Of a stretch of DNA of 64,000 bases, positions 25,157-34,929 are shown piece after piece. The notes beneath the pieces were generated by a model. That model was not told the DNA's origin, made no database searches, and saw only the letters and a list, made by a program, of their open reading frames with translations. Positions within the stretch are counted from its first letter, which is position 1, and each line of letters opens with the position of its first letter. A program made the position numbers and the translations under genes. The DNA comes from Xylanibacter brevis ATCC 19188 (lineage in GTDB: Bacteria > Bacteroidota > Bacteroidia > Bacteroidales > Bacteroidaceae): positions 62,001 through 126,000 of the forward strand of contig NZ_JHXM01000004.1 in NCBI RefSeq assembly GCF_000621725.1, in the 5' to 3' direction.

Positions 25157-27113
25157 AAGCGGTCAATTTTATAGCGTGCTTCATGTTGTCAGCAAATTCC
25201 AGCTCGACGACATTCTTGCTTTGTGCTTTTAGATGTAGATTTGTTACTGTGTTACCAGCGATTTCACCCATTGATGATTTTACGATGTCGATGGACTCAT
25301 CATATTCTTCGCCACCCACAATGATTTCTATCTCGCCACGGTCAACATCAAAGTCTGTATGGATAACTATGGAATGTATCATTCGACCATTTCTGCTCTC
25401 AGCCATTACTCGATAGCGGACAGGAAGGTTGCGTTTGAACTCGCCGACATTGTCATCCTCTGTTGGTGTAAACCCTGTTATGTCTGGACTTCCGCCAGAG
25501 CCTTTCTTTTTCTTTTTTCCTTCTCTTCGTTTATGCCCACCGAGCTCACCTCCCGACATCCTTTCTCCACCTTGATTGCCAGTAATGGTGACAACCTTAC
25601 CGACAGATTCCTTATTCGGGGTGTTAAATGTTGGTTCTGGTGGAGCAATGATGGAGATGGGCGAAGTGCCTTCTTCCTGCTCTTCTTCACTTGGTTCGCC
25701 AAAGAAGGGATTATCTTCGACATCGTCTCGATTAGAGCCAACCAACTCTTCGGGTACGAATAGATAATCTTCAAGACCTGTAACGCCCAAAGGTCCAGAT
25801 TCCGACGATACAAAAATTTCACGCAAGCTTTCATCTATAAATGCTTGCAATTCATCGGCAATCTGTTTTCCCTGCTGCCTATTTCTTCGAGGTTCCCATT
25901 TCCTATGTGAAGGGTCTTCAATACTCTTCAGCAATTTGTTTCCGTAACTATCTGTACAAAGGAACACACCGAAATAGCCATAGCTGCTTGAATAGAAACG
26001 AGATCTATAGATGAACATTCTCTGTTTTCGCATGTGAATGATACCATCACGCGCATCCTTATTCTTCCAAACAAACAGACTTACTTGACCGAGCAAAGGC
26101 AAAACTCTGTCTATTTGGATAAACTCCTTGCTACTATTGGCATTCTTGACAGTCTCATAGTAAGGCCTTGGATTATAGTTTTCTCCCGATTTGTATCTGT
26201 CAATCATTTCTGGGAAGTGTGCTCTCATCAATTCATCCAGTGTGTCAGCATTGATAAGTGTGTCACCAATTTCAACTTCAAGTTTGTTGTGCATGAAAGC
26301 CAACCAGAAATGGCGCAAAGCCGCCTTGATCATTTCATCGTATGCCTCATATTGCTTTTCAGTTGAGCCATCAACACCCATAATATAAATATCAGTTCCA
26401 ACCTCCTCACGTCTGAACTTGGTGGGTATGTCAGTTGGAAGACTTGCTGGTTGCTTACCATCCTGGTTGTCGTAATAGCCATAATGTTGGTATTTTACCA
26501 TCTGTCCGCTTTCGTCTTTGAACAGGTGAGTACATAGACTTGCTGCACCTTCAAAGTAAGTTTTGCCTTCTTCCGTCATGGTTGATACCAATACGGTATG
26601 GATTGGCGACATGAGGAAATAGGCAGCTTTACCGAAACCAAAAGAACCGCCAGAACTCTCCTCCTCCTTGACAGTTAAACCTACGGCACGAACAAAGGCA
26701 TGGAATGGAGAGTCGTTTGGCTTATAATCCATTCCTTTGGTGTTGTAATCAGATACTTTGATATATTCTACCACACGCTGACCATTATACAACAGGTCAA
26801 AGCAATTCAGCATATCCTCATACTGAGGTTTCGCTTTATCCTTGTATAGAGATATAACACCTGCAATATGTGAACGTAATTCATAGAATGATTCGAATGT
26901 CTTAGTACGCAACTTGCCAAACTCAAACTTCATTCTCAATGGTTGAGACTTGTCTAGCACAACATCAAGTGAATTCTGTATGGATTCACGTATCAATGAC
27001 GGATAAGGTGTTGCCGTGAAGTGTTCTGCGGCAGCATTATTCGGCCCCACATCTTGACTGGCTTCCTGTTGTTTGGCAAAGTGCCACGAACAGTTACATT
27101 CTAATACGTTCAT
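25143..27113 (-). CDS. GHKL (HATPase) family ATPase, MutL/MORC/Hsp90-like
   Basis: This 656-residue protein opens with a GHKL ATPase domain: N-box SLIRESIQNSLDV with E43, N47 and D50; a degenerate G1 box SDYNTKGM (121-128, D122 present); and G2 box SSGGSFGFGKAA (153-164). The middle and C-terminal parts (about 200-656) include a Gly/Lys-rich stretch near 530-550 and a beta-rich tail. Related ATPases work as clamps in MutL, Hsp90 and MORC proteins, and are part of several R-M operons. It forms a tight cluster with the two genes downstream, with overlaps of 14 nt and a gap of 1 nt, suggesting one module of three proteins. Confidence 0.8.
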   Translation of the reverse strand: MNVLECNCSWHFAKQQEASQDVGPNNAAAEHFTATPYPSLIRESIQNSLDVVLDKSQPLRMKFEFGKLRTKTFESFYELRSHIAGVISLYKDKAKPQYEDMLNCFDLLYNGQRVVEYIKVSDYNTKGMDYKPNDSPFHAFVRAVGLTVKEEESSGGSFGFGKAAYFLMSPIHTVLVSTMTEEGKTYFEGAASLCTHLFKDESGQMVKYQHYGYYDNQDGKQPASLPTDIPTKFRREEVGTDIYIMGVDGSTEKQYEAYDEMIKAALRHFWLAFMHNKLEVEIGDTLINADTLDELMRAHFPEMIDRYKSGENYNPRPYYETVKNANSSKEFIQIDRVLPLLGQVSLFVWKNKDARDGIIHMRKQRMFIYRSRFYSSSYGYFGVFLCTDSYGNKLLKSIEDPSHRKWEPRRNRQQGKQIADELQAFIDESLREIFVSSESGPLGVTGLEDYLFVPEELVGSNRDDVEDNPFFGEPSEEEQEEGTSPISIIAPPEPTFNTPNKESVGKVVTITGNQGGERMSGGELGGHKRREGKKKKKGSGGSPDITGFTPTEDDNVGEFKRNLPVRYRVMAESRNGRMIHSIVIHTDFDVDRGEIEIIVGGEEYDESIDIVKSSMGEIAGNTVTNLHLKAQSKNVVELEFADNMKHAIKLTAYEFK

Positions 27114-27124
27114 AATCTATCTCG

Positions 27125-29440
27125 TTATTTTCTATATTGTTTAAGGTCTCGCCCAAGCATGTAGATTGGTTCACCTTTCTTATAATCTTGATGCGATGTT
27201 TTGTAATCATTGAGTAACTGGACAATATCAATGTCGCCAAAGGTGATAGGATCCTGCTCAAGTATGTAGCTCACATAGTTTCTGCCTTCCACTAGCCCTG
27301 GATAATTGGTCTTCTTCATGAACTCGTAGGGTGTATCAGCGGCATTATGTATCTTGAACATCATCAAGCCTTCCGTTGTTGGTTCATCCACATTGTATAG
27401 GAAAAGAAAGTCTGGTGCTTTCTTTGCTTTATACTTCGAGATACTACCATCACGCTCCTTGCCGATACGGATATTATACATATTATCTCGTTTCCCAGTC
27501 CTACCAAAAATCCAGTTCAAGTGATCAGTACTCTTGTAGCAACCCACAAGGAAATTACTATTCATGTATGCTTCGAAGAAGTACTTCGTTCTAAACTCAT
27601 TGGGTATGTACTCAACTGGAGATGGGACCACCCTTGGCAATGATGACAAAGTCGAAGGATTTGTTCCAAGTTCACATTCTGCACGATAGAAATACTGGTC
27701 AATAATCTGGCGTATTCCTTCATTCTCAGTTTCTATCTGCTTCTTCAGTTCCTGTTCCTCTGGCTTGTCGAGTACATCAGGATTACGAAGTGCAAGAGAG
27801 AAATACTGTTGGGTATCTACATCCTCAAATGGTTTAAACACCTTACCTAGCAGCAACTGGAAGTTCTCACGGATGTATTCGTCAGCATTCACGTTCTCAT
27901 GTGGTGTAAGGGCATAGAAGAGGAACTTTTTCTTCAACATTTCTTGAATCTCGTTCCTGAACATACCTCTTACCCTCTTCTTCCAACTTTCCTTTTCGCT
28001 GGTGTTGTTTCTGCCATAGAGCGCAACAATAAAGAGGAAGTTCACATCGTAATGAGCAATAAGGAACGTATCACGGTCGAAAAGGCGATTTTCGAACTGA
28101 CGGGAGAAGAAGTATTTCTCCTTCTTGTCGGTTAGGTGGATGTCGTCTTCTTTCTTTAGCGTGTTCTGTTGAGCACTAATAAAGAAGTTCGGAATCACAT
28201 TGTAGCCCTCCGTCACATCATCGCGAAGCATCACATGTCCCTGTTTCTCTTCATCTGTGCCATCATTGAAGAGGTCTAGATTCCATTGTATGACATTTCT
28301 GGCATAAGTAAATTGCTTATACACACTTTCCTTGCCGATGGCATTTCCACGCTTGTAGTATTTTGAATCACCAATATAATAAATGGTCTTGTCCTCATCC
28401 TCATTATTCGTTAGGTTCTGCCATTGATAGATGTGATCCACCATTTTACCATCAGGTTGTTCCTTCAGCTCACGCAAACGTCTGTCTTTCTGAGGAATCT
28501 TGTCACCCACCAGTTCATCAATCATTGCTTCGAAGACAATATTGAAGTCCTTGGCAAGCAGATAGTCCTGCAATTCGCTTGAAATATTAATCTGGTGCGA
28601 ACGGTCGAAGAAGGCGTAGCATAGATCCCAGAGTTGGATGGCTTTGTCTGAGAAGTACTTGTATTTGATTTGATGTAGGCGTACCTTGCCCATACCTCTT
28701 ATGTAGTTCTCAAATTGTGCCTTGGGTATCAGGGGAAAGTTGATGTTTATCTCTGCTGAAAAACCATACTTGTCATTTATGTAGTTCAGAATACTGAAAA
28801 ATATCACCAGCAGCTCCTCGTCAAAGTTTATCTGCCGTCTTTTGTTCACAGGATTCAAATATACAGGAGCTTCATCCTGCACAAAGGCTTGGCTCTTCGA
28901 AATGGTCTTTGTCCAGTTAATCTTATTCAATCCTGAGTGCTGGTTCTTCAGAGTGAAAAAGAAGAAATTCTGATTATCCTTGTTGAACTGGAGGAGCGAA
29001 AGAAGTACATCCAGGAAAGTGTTGCTCACCCTCCGTCTGCCTTTGCTCATCTCGGCAATATGCTTGTAATAGATGATGCCAGACTTCTTGTTCTTTGCCC
29101 TATAAACATCTATAGCACGATAAATCCATACAGCAAACTCGTAAATGAAGCGCCTTTGTTCTTCGCTCAAAGGGGAATCCTTATCGATATTGATAATGTC
29201 CTCTGGTCGATGTTCACCGAATGCCAGTTCCTTCTTGTTCTCACCAATCGTTATGAGCACCTTTGGCAGAATAAATACACAATCCTTTAGTTCGGCACTA
29301 TAGTAGTACCCAACATAGTTGACACTGATCTTTCCCTCAACATTCTCAAAGCCACCTAATTCCTTTAGGATGCACTTTAAGTCATGCTGACGGAGTTCGT
29401 CAGTTAATGTGTACTGATATTCTTCGATAAGTATTCTCAT
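27125..29440 (-). CDS. LlaJI-type restriction endonuclease R2-like protein
   Basis: This 771-residue protein matches the LlaJI family. Residues 60-150 form a conserved N-terminal part, and a PD-(D/E)XK-like core lies near 330-365, with D335 and DSKYYKRG (D358, K360). In the lactococcal LlaJI system, R2 needs the McrB-like R1 to cut, and two C5 methyltransferases protect the asymmetric site; all four components are present in this operon. It starts 4 nt inside the end of the rhuM-type gene. Recognition sequence cannot be read from sequence. It is cytoplasmic with no signal peptide. The length is long for a simple type II enzyme, as in LlaJI. Confidence 0.75.
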   Translation of the reverse strand: MRILIEEYQYTLTDELRQHDLKCILKELGGFENVEGKISVNYVGYYYSAELKDCVFILPKVLITIGENKKELAFGEHRPEDIINIDKDSPLSEEQRRFIYEFAVWIYRAIDVYRAKNKKSGIIYYKHIAEMSKGRRRVSNTFLDVLLSLLQFNKDNQNFFFFTLKNQHSGLNKINWTKTISKSQAFVQDEAPVYLNPVNKRRQINFDEELLVIFFSILNYINDKYGFSAEININFPLIPKAQFENYIRGMGKVRLHQIKYKYFSDKAIQLWDLCYAFFDRSHQINISSELQDYLLAKDFNIVFEAMIDELVGDKIPQKDRRLRELKEQPDGKMVDHIYQWQNLTNNEDEDKTIYYIGDSKYYKRGNAIGKESVYKQFTYARNVIQWNLDLFNDGTDEEKQGHVMLRDDVTEGYNVIPNFFISAQQNTLKKEDDIHLTDKKEKYFFSRQFENRLFDRDTFLIAHYDVNFLFIVALYGRNNTSEKESWKKRVRGMFRNEIQEMLKKKFLFYALTPHENVNADEYIRENFQLLLGKVFKPFEDVDTQQYFSLALRNPDVLDKPEEQELKKQIETENEGIRQIIDQYFYRAECELGTNPSTLSSLPRVVPSPVEYIPNEFRTKYFFEAYMNSNFLVGCYKSTDHLNWIFGRTGKRDNMYNIRIGKERDGSISKYKAKKAPDFLFLYNVDEPTTEGLMMFKIHNAADTPYEFMKKTNYPGLVEGRNYVSYILEQDPITFGDIDIVQLLNDYKTSHQDYKKGEPIYMLGRDLKQYRK

Positions 29441-30447
29441 GCTTCTGTTTTCTCGTCGTCTTTGTCCTTTTTATTCCTCAACCGCTTCACGGCCTTATCG
29501 AAGTCGCTCTCTAACTGCCGCATTTCTCGTTCACGGTAGATTTCGAACTCTCGCTCAGCCTTCTCAATGGCTTCTTGGTGAGAAACCGTCCCGTTGCCTT
29601 CCAGAATGTTCTTCCGCAGTCGGAGTATCTGGTCATCAAGAGCAGCTATCCAGTCGGCCATGGTCATTGGATTCTGCTCCAATGCCTGGAATTCAGCATA
29701 GTCAAGGAATTGGGATGTAAGTAGGTTCAGCCTCTGCAATTCTAACTCCGATAGGTAGTTTTTTGCGATTTTTACATCGTCGCGAGTCACATAGTTACCC
29801 TTGAAGTTAGTCATACCAACGAAAGGCTTCTCATTATCTACACGTTCATAGATAAGCTCCGCTGCCGTATGCTCATGCACTGCATAGTGCATCTTGTTCT
29901 GCACCGTAGCGAAGAACAACTTTGTCATCTTAGCCCGTGGATCATAATCGGTTGATGTGGCGTAAATGTCAGTTACCTGCTGATAGAAATTTCGTTCGCT
30001 GCTGCGGATGTCGCGAATGCGTTGTAGCAATTCCTTAAAGTAGCGGTTTCCACCTTGCTTTAACCGCTCATCATCCAACGTGAAGCCCTTTTGGATATAC
30101 TCATGCAATCGCTGAGTAGCCCAGCGACGGAAGCGCACAGCAATAGGCGACTGAACACGGTAACCAAGGGCGATAATCATGTCAAGATTGTAGTGGTCAA
30201 TCTCCCTATTCACCTGTCGTTTGCCCTCTTGACGAACTAGAAAGAATTTCTTTCGAGTTCCCTCTTCACTCAATTCTTTGTCTTGGTATATGTTGCCGAC
30301 ATGAAGGCTAATGTTCTGAGGGGTGGTCGCATAAATCTCAGCAAGATTCTCTCTTGTCAGCCACACATCCTCGTCAGCAAAGCGCACATTCACGTTCACT
30401 TTGCCCTCTTCATCCTTATAGAGTATCAGCTTGTTTTCCTTGTCCAT
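29437..30447 (-). CDS. RhuM family protein
   Basis: A 336-residue protein that matches the RhuM (virulence RhuM) family: VWLTRENLAEIYATTPQNISLHV near 28-50, a DNA-binding-like segment, the strongly conserved region RRWATQRLHEYIQKGF near 107-122, and a charged coiled-coil tail (about 270-336). Family members lie beside R-M and toxin genes, but their molecular function is not settled. Here it splits the R1-like and R2-like genes of the LlaJI-type system, overlaps the R2 start by 4 nt, and has a 49-nt gap on its 5' side. It could regulate or modify the restriction complex; that is speculation. Confidence 0.85.
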   Translation of the reverse strand: MDKENKLILYKDEEGKVNVNVRFADEDVWLTRENLAEIYATTPQNISLHVGNIYQDKELSEEGTRKKFFLVRQEGKRQVNREIDHYNLDMIIALGYRVQSPIAVRFRRWATQRLHEYIQKGFTLDDERLKQGGNRYFKELLQRIRDIRSSERNFYQQVTDIYATSTDYDPRAKMTKLFFATVQNKMHYAVHEHTAAELIYERVDNEKPFVGMTNFKGNYVTRDDVKIAKNYLSELELQRLNLLTSQFLDYAEFQALEQNPMTMADWIAALDDQILRLRKNILEGNGTVSHQEAIEKAEREFEIYREREMRQLESDFDKAVKRLRNKKDKDDEKTEA

Positions 30448-30496
30448 CTGCTATGCTAAATTGATATTCTACAATCAAAATGCGTATAGTAACTTG

Positions 30497-32095
30497 TTAC
30501 TTAGACTCAATTATCCAACCTTGTTGTTTAGCAAAGTCAATAATATTTTGTATGTTTGTAATGTTCCAATAATTGCTGACAAAGAAATCCACACCATTTA
30601 CGTCTTTGTACCTTCGTTCTGGTTTGAAGTAACCATATGCTTTCTTTTGGTAACTATATGGAGCGTTCTTTACATCATCTTCTTTGACGATCAGACCTAT
30701 CAGTCTCAAAGAATTGCCCATCATTGAATCTGGGAAAATATCTTTCAACTCCTCATATGAAAGGTTGGGATGTTCTTGCATGTATTTCTCTATTATAGAG
30801 ATAGCCAACTGTCCCTTCCCAAGGTTTTCCTTACCATCAAAGGAGTACTTTGTCGTGTCGTTTCCTTCAGTTTCGATGTCACTACTCAGTGTATTAATAT
30901 CACTTGACTCTTCTTGTGAACCTTCTGGAACCACTTCTTCGTTTATTGAAGCATCTTCAACTTCCGAAGCCAACTTAACTTCAAGATTCTTCAAGAACAC
31001 CTCAATCTTCTCCTCGTTAGGTTTGCCATTTGCTTTGAAGAAGCATTGGAACGACAAATCGCTATTGCCATCTTCCTTATCCTTGAAGATGGCATCGTCA
31101 AAGCCGTAATCTTTGAACACATCATTATATACATAGAAGAGCACCTTGCCGACGAATCGGTCAGCAGAGATAACGTTGTTCTCTACATCATCCTCATTCA
31201 CCTTGCGGTCAGCCTTACAGAAGAAGTATCCCAATTTCTTATCTTCCGAGTGTGTTGCGTCCCATATTTTATTATTGATATTCTCTACAAACGACCACCA
31301 GTCGTATTCTGTACCGTTCACACATATCTTCCACTCCTTGCCAGCATCGCTGATAGGAACATATTTCCATTCCCATCTACGTTTGAATGCAGAATCAATC
31401 GGGAAAAGGCTTTGGTCGCTTGTGTTCATGGTTGCCCAGATGTAGAGATTGTTAGGGAGCAACAGGCGAGACCCGTTCAGCACGTCAGTCACCACATCGT
31501 CCTTATAATGGGCGTTGATTGCTTCAACGTTGGCGACTTGCAATCCATCGAACTCCTCATTCAACACCCGCATAATGTCAGTATCTGCTGTAATAGGATA
31601 TTTAGAGAAACCTATGTCATTGCGGTCAAGCAACTGGAACAAATCACCGAATATCTGAGCACAGTTACCACGGTTTATCTCCTCGATGATCAGCACATGA
31701 GGATTCTCCAAGTCTTTCCATGCAGCAATGTACGCCTTCAGAAAAGCCTGTTGGGTGTACTTATATACAATTTTCTTTTCATAAACAATCTGGCCATTCT
31801 CTTTTACAGGGAAACCACGGTCATCACGTACCGTCACTTTCTCCATCTGTGGTTTGTATGCTCCCACAAAAGTGGAGTAGTCACTATCAGGATGGAAAGT
31901 TGTACGTATGTCGTGCATCGCATACTTTATCACATCCTCGTCAACTCCGAAGGACTTTCCTGTTCCTGGCGCACCATAAACGATTTGCTGTAATGGAAGT
32001 TTAGGAAGCTTTCCATTCTCTGGTAAATCTTCTTTGGTTAAAATCTTACCTAACTGTTCTATGTCGCTTAATATGCTTTTATCGTAATAGCCCAT
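30497..32095 (-). CDS. McrB-like AAA+ protein (LlaJI R1-like)
   Basis: This 532-residue AAA+ NTPase has Walker A GAPGTGKS (41-48), the McrB signature EEINRGNCAQIFGDLFQLLD (138-157) and an MNTSDQS sensor near 226-232. Known members hydrolyse GTP and translocate DNA for a partner nuclease. The C-terminal part (from about 420) is a small helical and winged domain that may read DNA. In the LlaJI system the McrB-like R1 is needed with R2, which is two genes downstream. It starts 5 nt after the stop of the unknown protein at 32101, so translation is closely linked. Confidence 0.85.
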   Translation of the reverse strand: MGYYDKSILSDIEQLGKILTKEDLPENGKLPKLPLQQIVYGAPGTGKSFGVDEDVIKYAMHDIRTTFHPDSDYSTFVGAYKPQMEKVTVRDDRGFPVKENGQIVYEKKIVYKYTQQAFLKAYIAAWKDLENPHVLIIEEINRGNCAQIFGDLFQLLDRNDIGFSKYPITADTDIMRVLNEEFDGLQVANVEAINAHYKDDVVTDVLNGSRLLLPNNLYIWATMNTSDQSLFPIDSAFKRRWEWKYVPISDAGKEWKICVNGTEYDWWSFVENINNKIWDATHSEDKKLGYFFCKADRKVNEDDVENNVISADRFVGKVLFYVYNDVFKDYGFDDAIFKDKEDGNSDLSFQCFFKANGKPNEEKIEVFLKNLEVKLASEVEDASINEEVVPEGSQEESSDINTLSSDIETEGNDTTKYSFDGKENLGKGQLAISIIEKYMQEHPNLSYEELKDIFPDSMMGNSLRLIGLIVKEDDVKNAPYSYQKKAYGYFKPERRYKDVNGVDFFVSNYWNITNIQNIIDFAKQQGWIIESK

Positions 32096-32100
32096 GATTA

Positions 32101-32841
32101 TTATAGTTTTATTGCGTGAAAAAATTCATCAGCCTCTTCGGTTACAGTGGAAATAGAAGAATTCAAACTTTCAATGAGACCTGCTTCTATAAGAAAACTT
32201 CTTATATATGAATAGCAAGTGTTTGGAAGTGGTTCTTCTTTCTCATTAATAAATTCATATTCTTCAATTTGATCCTTAAGCCTTGATATTTCGTCTAGGG
32301 CTTCCTCTGTCGACTTTCCTACCTCTTTACAATGTAAAAGAAAGAGGAATTCATTCCAATGTATAACTCTAAACCTTTGAAGTAGTTTGAGAGCTAACCA
32401 CATATTATGAGATTTATAAGCTGGATTGTTATACATATTTATCAATCCCTGCTTTTGAATACTATGCTTTATATGAGTGAGCTTAGCGACAACCTCATTC
32501 TTTTTCTTCATATCATCAGATACGTTTTCCAACGCTCTACAAACAAGGACGAACTGTGTTCCCAATTCAGTGAAGCATTTATTGGCAGGGAATTCACCAT
32601 CGTAATTGACGAAGTCAAGTTTCTTTAAAAGAGGAAAGAATGTACGAATAGCACTCTTCGCAGCAGTTGAGCCGAATATTTTTTGACTTTCAGCTAACTC
32701 TTGAATACCGACGTATGTTATAAGTCCATCTCCAAAATCATCGAGCATTTCATATACTCGAACAATTTGAGAACAACGAGTAGAAGAAAGACTACTTCCA
32801 TCTACACCTTTATAGGTTTCTACTGTCAAAGGTATTTTCAT
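32101..32841 (-). CDS. unrecognised protein between methyltransferase and McrB-like genes
   Basis: A 246-residue mostly helical protein that I do not recognise. Near residues 45-75 (ELAESQKIFGSTAAKSAIRTFFPLLKKLDF) it reads like a winged-helix unit, and a charged helical tail follows (about 175-215). It lies exactly where a control or specificity subunit of the R-M system might sit: it overlaps the methyltransferase end by 4 nt and is 5 nt ahead of the McrB-like gene. A role in target recognition is possible but not shown. Confidence 0.65.
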   Translation of the reverse strand: MKIPLTVETYKGVDGSSLSSTRCSQIVRVYEMLDDFGDGLITYVGIQELAESQKIFGSTAAKSAIRTFFPLLKKLDFVNYDGEFPANKCFTELGTQFVLVCRALENVSDDMKKKNEVVAKLTHIKHSIQKQGLINMYNNPAYKSHNMWLALKLLQRFRVIHWNEFLFLLHCKEVGKSTEEALDEISRLKDQIEEYEFINEKEEPLPNTCYSYIRSFLIEAGLIESLNSSISTVTEEADEFFHAIKL

Positions 32842-33857
32842 GACAACATTGATTTAATTTGTTCTGCAATTACATTTGAAAGCATTGGAGGAACAGCATT
32901 TCCTACCTGCTTATACTGACTACCTCTTGTTCCTAAAACTTCGAATGAATCCGGAAAACTTTGAATTCTTGCAGATTCTCTAAGTGTTGGAATACGTGGC
33001 TCTTCATAATGAAAATAGTTACGGTGTCCTGTATCAATTGTATTGGATGGACGAGTACTACTCATACGTTCAAAAGCCTTATTATATTTCCTAACCTCCC
33101 AATATTCACGAGGAAGGCTTTTAATATTACCTCCATCAGGTATCATGCTTATAATATTGATGGTTTGCTTTGTATGTGACGTATAATCCTGATTCATCGG
33201 ATGTGTCTGGTCACCTCTCATTTTTTTCTGATAATCATTTTGTGGTTCACTTCCATAATGATTGTTATCAGAATGCAGCAAATCACTAATTCCATCTTTG
33301 GCACTTAATTGATAATCAAAGGGTGCAGGAAATTCAAACTTTTTGTTTTTGATTCCTACATAGAAAACCCTATAACGATTTTGTGGTACACCATAATCTG
33401 CTGCATTTAGTAATTTATATGATATGGTATACCCTAATCCGTTTTCACCAAATCGTTCAAGAAGATCCTTTACAAAAGCACCCTTGTTTAAAGTCAGCAT
33501 TCCCTTAACATTCTCTATAACAAAGAAATCTGGCGATGCCATTTGGACGGCTTTATAAAACTCTAAATACATTCTATTTCGAGGATCATCAATTTCTCTC
33601 TTACCAACAGTACTAAAGCCTTGACAAGGAGGACCTCCTATTATGCCTGTGATCTTATGTTCTTTTATCAAAGAAGGAAGTACCTCGTTATTAAAATCCT
33701 CAACCGATATTACTTGAGCAACCTTATCCTTTCTATTATGATTATAGGTCTTGACTGCATCTGCCCACATATCAACAGCAGACACCACTTCAAAACCTGC
33801 CTGCTCAAAACCAAGGCTCAATCCGCCAATTCCGCAAAATAAATCAATTATCTTCAT
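32838..33857 (-). CDS. C5-cytosine DNA methyltransferase (second of the LlaJI-like pair)
   Basis: This 339-residue methyltransferase transfers a methyl group from S-adenosylmethionine to cytosine C5. Motif I DLFCGIGGLSLGF (5-17), motif IV GGPPCQGFS (74-82, nucleophile C78), motif VI ENVKG, motif VIII QNRYRVF and motif X QVGNAVPP are all present. The segment between VIII and X, which sets target choice, is its own and differs from the neighbour, so the two enzymes probably methylate different strands or sites, as expected for an asymmetric LlaJI-type target. Its start lies 14 nt inside the upstream methyltransferase. Confidence 0.95.
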   Translation of the reverse strand: MKIIDLFCGIGGLSLGFEQAGFEVVSAVDMWADAVKTYNHNRKDKVAQVISVEDFNNEVLPSLIKEHKITGIIGGPPCQGFSTVGKREIDDPRNRMYLEFYKAVQMASPDFFVIENVKGMLTLNKGAFVKDLLERFGENGLGYTISYKLLNAADYGVPQNRYRVFYVGIKNKKFEFPAPFDYQLSAKDGISDLLHSDNNHYGSEPQNDYQKKMRGDQTHPMNQDYTSHTKQTINIISMIPDGGNIKSLPREYWEVRKYNKAFERMSSTRPSNTIDTGHRNYFHYEEPRIPTLRESARIQSFPDSFEVLGTRGSQYKQVGNAVPPMLSNVIAEQIKSMLS

Positions 33858-34929
33858 TGTCTAAAATTCTTTTAATTTCTTCGGCTATTGCCTTTGCCAA
33901 CAAAGGTGGTACTGCATTTCCGACCTGCCTATACTTGCTGCCTCTTGGACCTTGAAATACGAAACTATCTGGAAATGATTGTAAACGTGCAGATTCCCTG
34001 ATTGTGGGTATTCTATTATATATAGGATGGAAATAATTACTATGAGCGTTACCAGTATCTATCGTACAAGATTGACTACTGGAATCAAGTCTTTTGTATG
34101 CCGAAGAATGTCGATTTTTTCTATTATTTGGCCACAAGTCTTCTGGCACATCCTGCCAGTTTCCCCCCTGTGGTACATGCTTGATTCTATCTTGAACTTT
34201 TTGAGCTGGATAAACAATGTCTTGGTCTGTTATAGTATTATCCTTCGTTCTAAAATACTTTCTCAATGGAGTTTCTGCAGGAGTTGTAATTGTTTTTGTT
34301 CCATCTGGACTTTGCTCGAATGCATATAACTCACCTATAGCATCTTCAACTGTTGTTTTGGGATGCTTAACCAATTTATCAAAGTCGAAAGAAACGTCTT
34401 TGAAGTCTTTTCTGACTCCAACAATAATAGCTCTCTTACGAATTTGTGGCACACCATAATCAGAAGCATCTAAAACTCGGTATGTTATATTATACTCCTC
34501 CGCCCCAAGAATATCCTTGATTCTATCAATGGCATAACCACCATCTCTTGTCAACAGACCTCTGACATTTTCAATCATAATGAGTTTGGGATGTATTTGC
34601 TGAACGAAACGGATGTACTCAAAAAACAATTTGTTTCTTGGGTCATCTGTTTCTTTCTGATGTCTGTTTGCAGTACTAAAGCCCTGACATGGAGGCCCGC
34701 CAACTACAACATCAACATCACCATACTCTTCCAAAATCTGTTCATTTGGAAAAGTGGTTATGTCAATATTATGCACCTTAGCATTTTTGAAATTATGTTT
34801 AAATGTTATGGTAGCGTGTTCATTAAAATCTATACCTCCAACAATATTAAAGCCTGCGAGATAATATCCTTCGCTGATACCACCACAACCACAGAACAAA
34901 TCCAATACTTTATATTTCTTTTTTGCCAT
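33844..34929 (-). CDS. C5-cytosine DNA methyltransferase (first of the LlaJI-like pair)
   Basis: A 361-residue cytosine-C5 methyltransferase. Motif I LDLFCGCGGISEGY (9-22), motif IV GGPPCQGFS (77-85, catalytic C81), motif VI ENVRG, motif VIII QIRKRAI and motif X RQVGNAVPP are complete, so it should be active. Its stop and start fall within 14 nt and 1 nt of its neighbours, a typical R-M operon arrangement. It probably protects host sites from the restriction proteins encoded downstream; the recognised sequence is unknown. Confidence 0.95.
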   Translation of the reverse strand: MAKKKYKVLDLFCGCGGISEGYYLAGFNIVGGIDFNEHATITFKHNFKNAKVHNIDITTFPNEQILEEYGDVDVVVGGPPCQGFSTANRHQKETDDPRNKLFFEYIRFVQQIHPKLIMIENVRGLLTRDGGYAIDRIKDILGAEEYNITYRVLDASDYGVPQIRKRAIIVGVRKDFKDVSFDFDKLVKHPKTTVEDAIGELYAFEQSPDGTKTITTPAETPLRKYFRTKDNTITDQDIVYPAQKVQDRIKHVPQGGNWQDVPEDLWPNNRKNRHSSAYKRLDSSSQSCTIDTGNAHSNYFHPIYNRIPTIRESARLQSFPDSFVFQGPRGSKYRQVGNAVPPLLAKAIAEEIKRILDNEDN

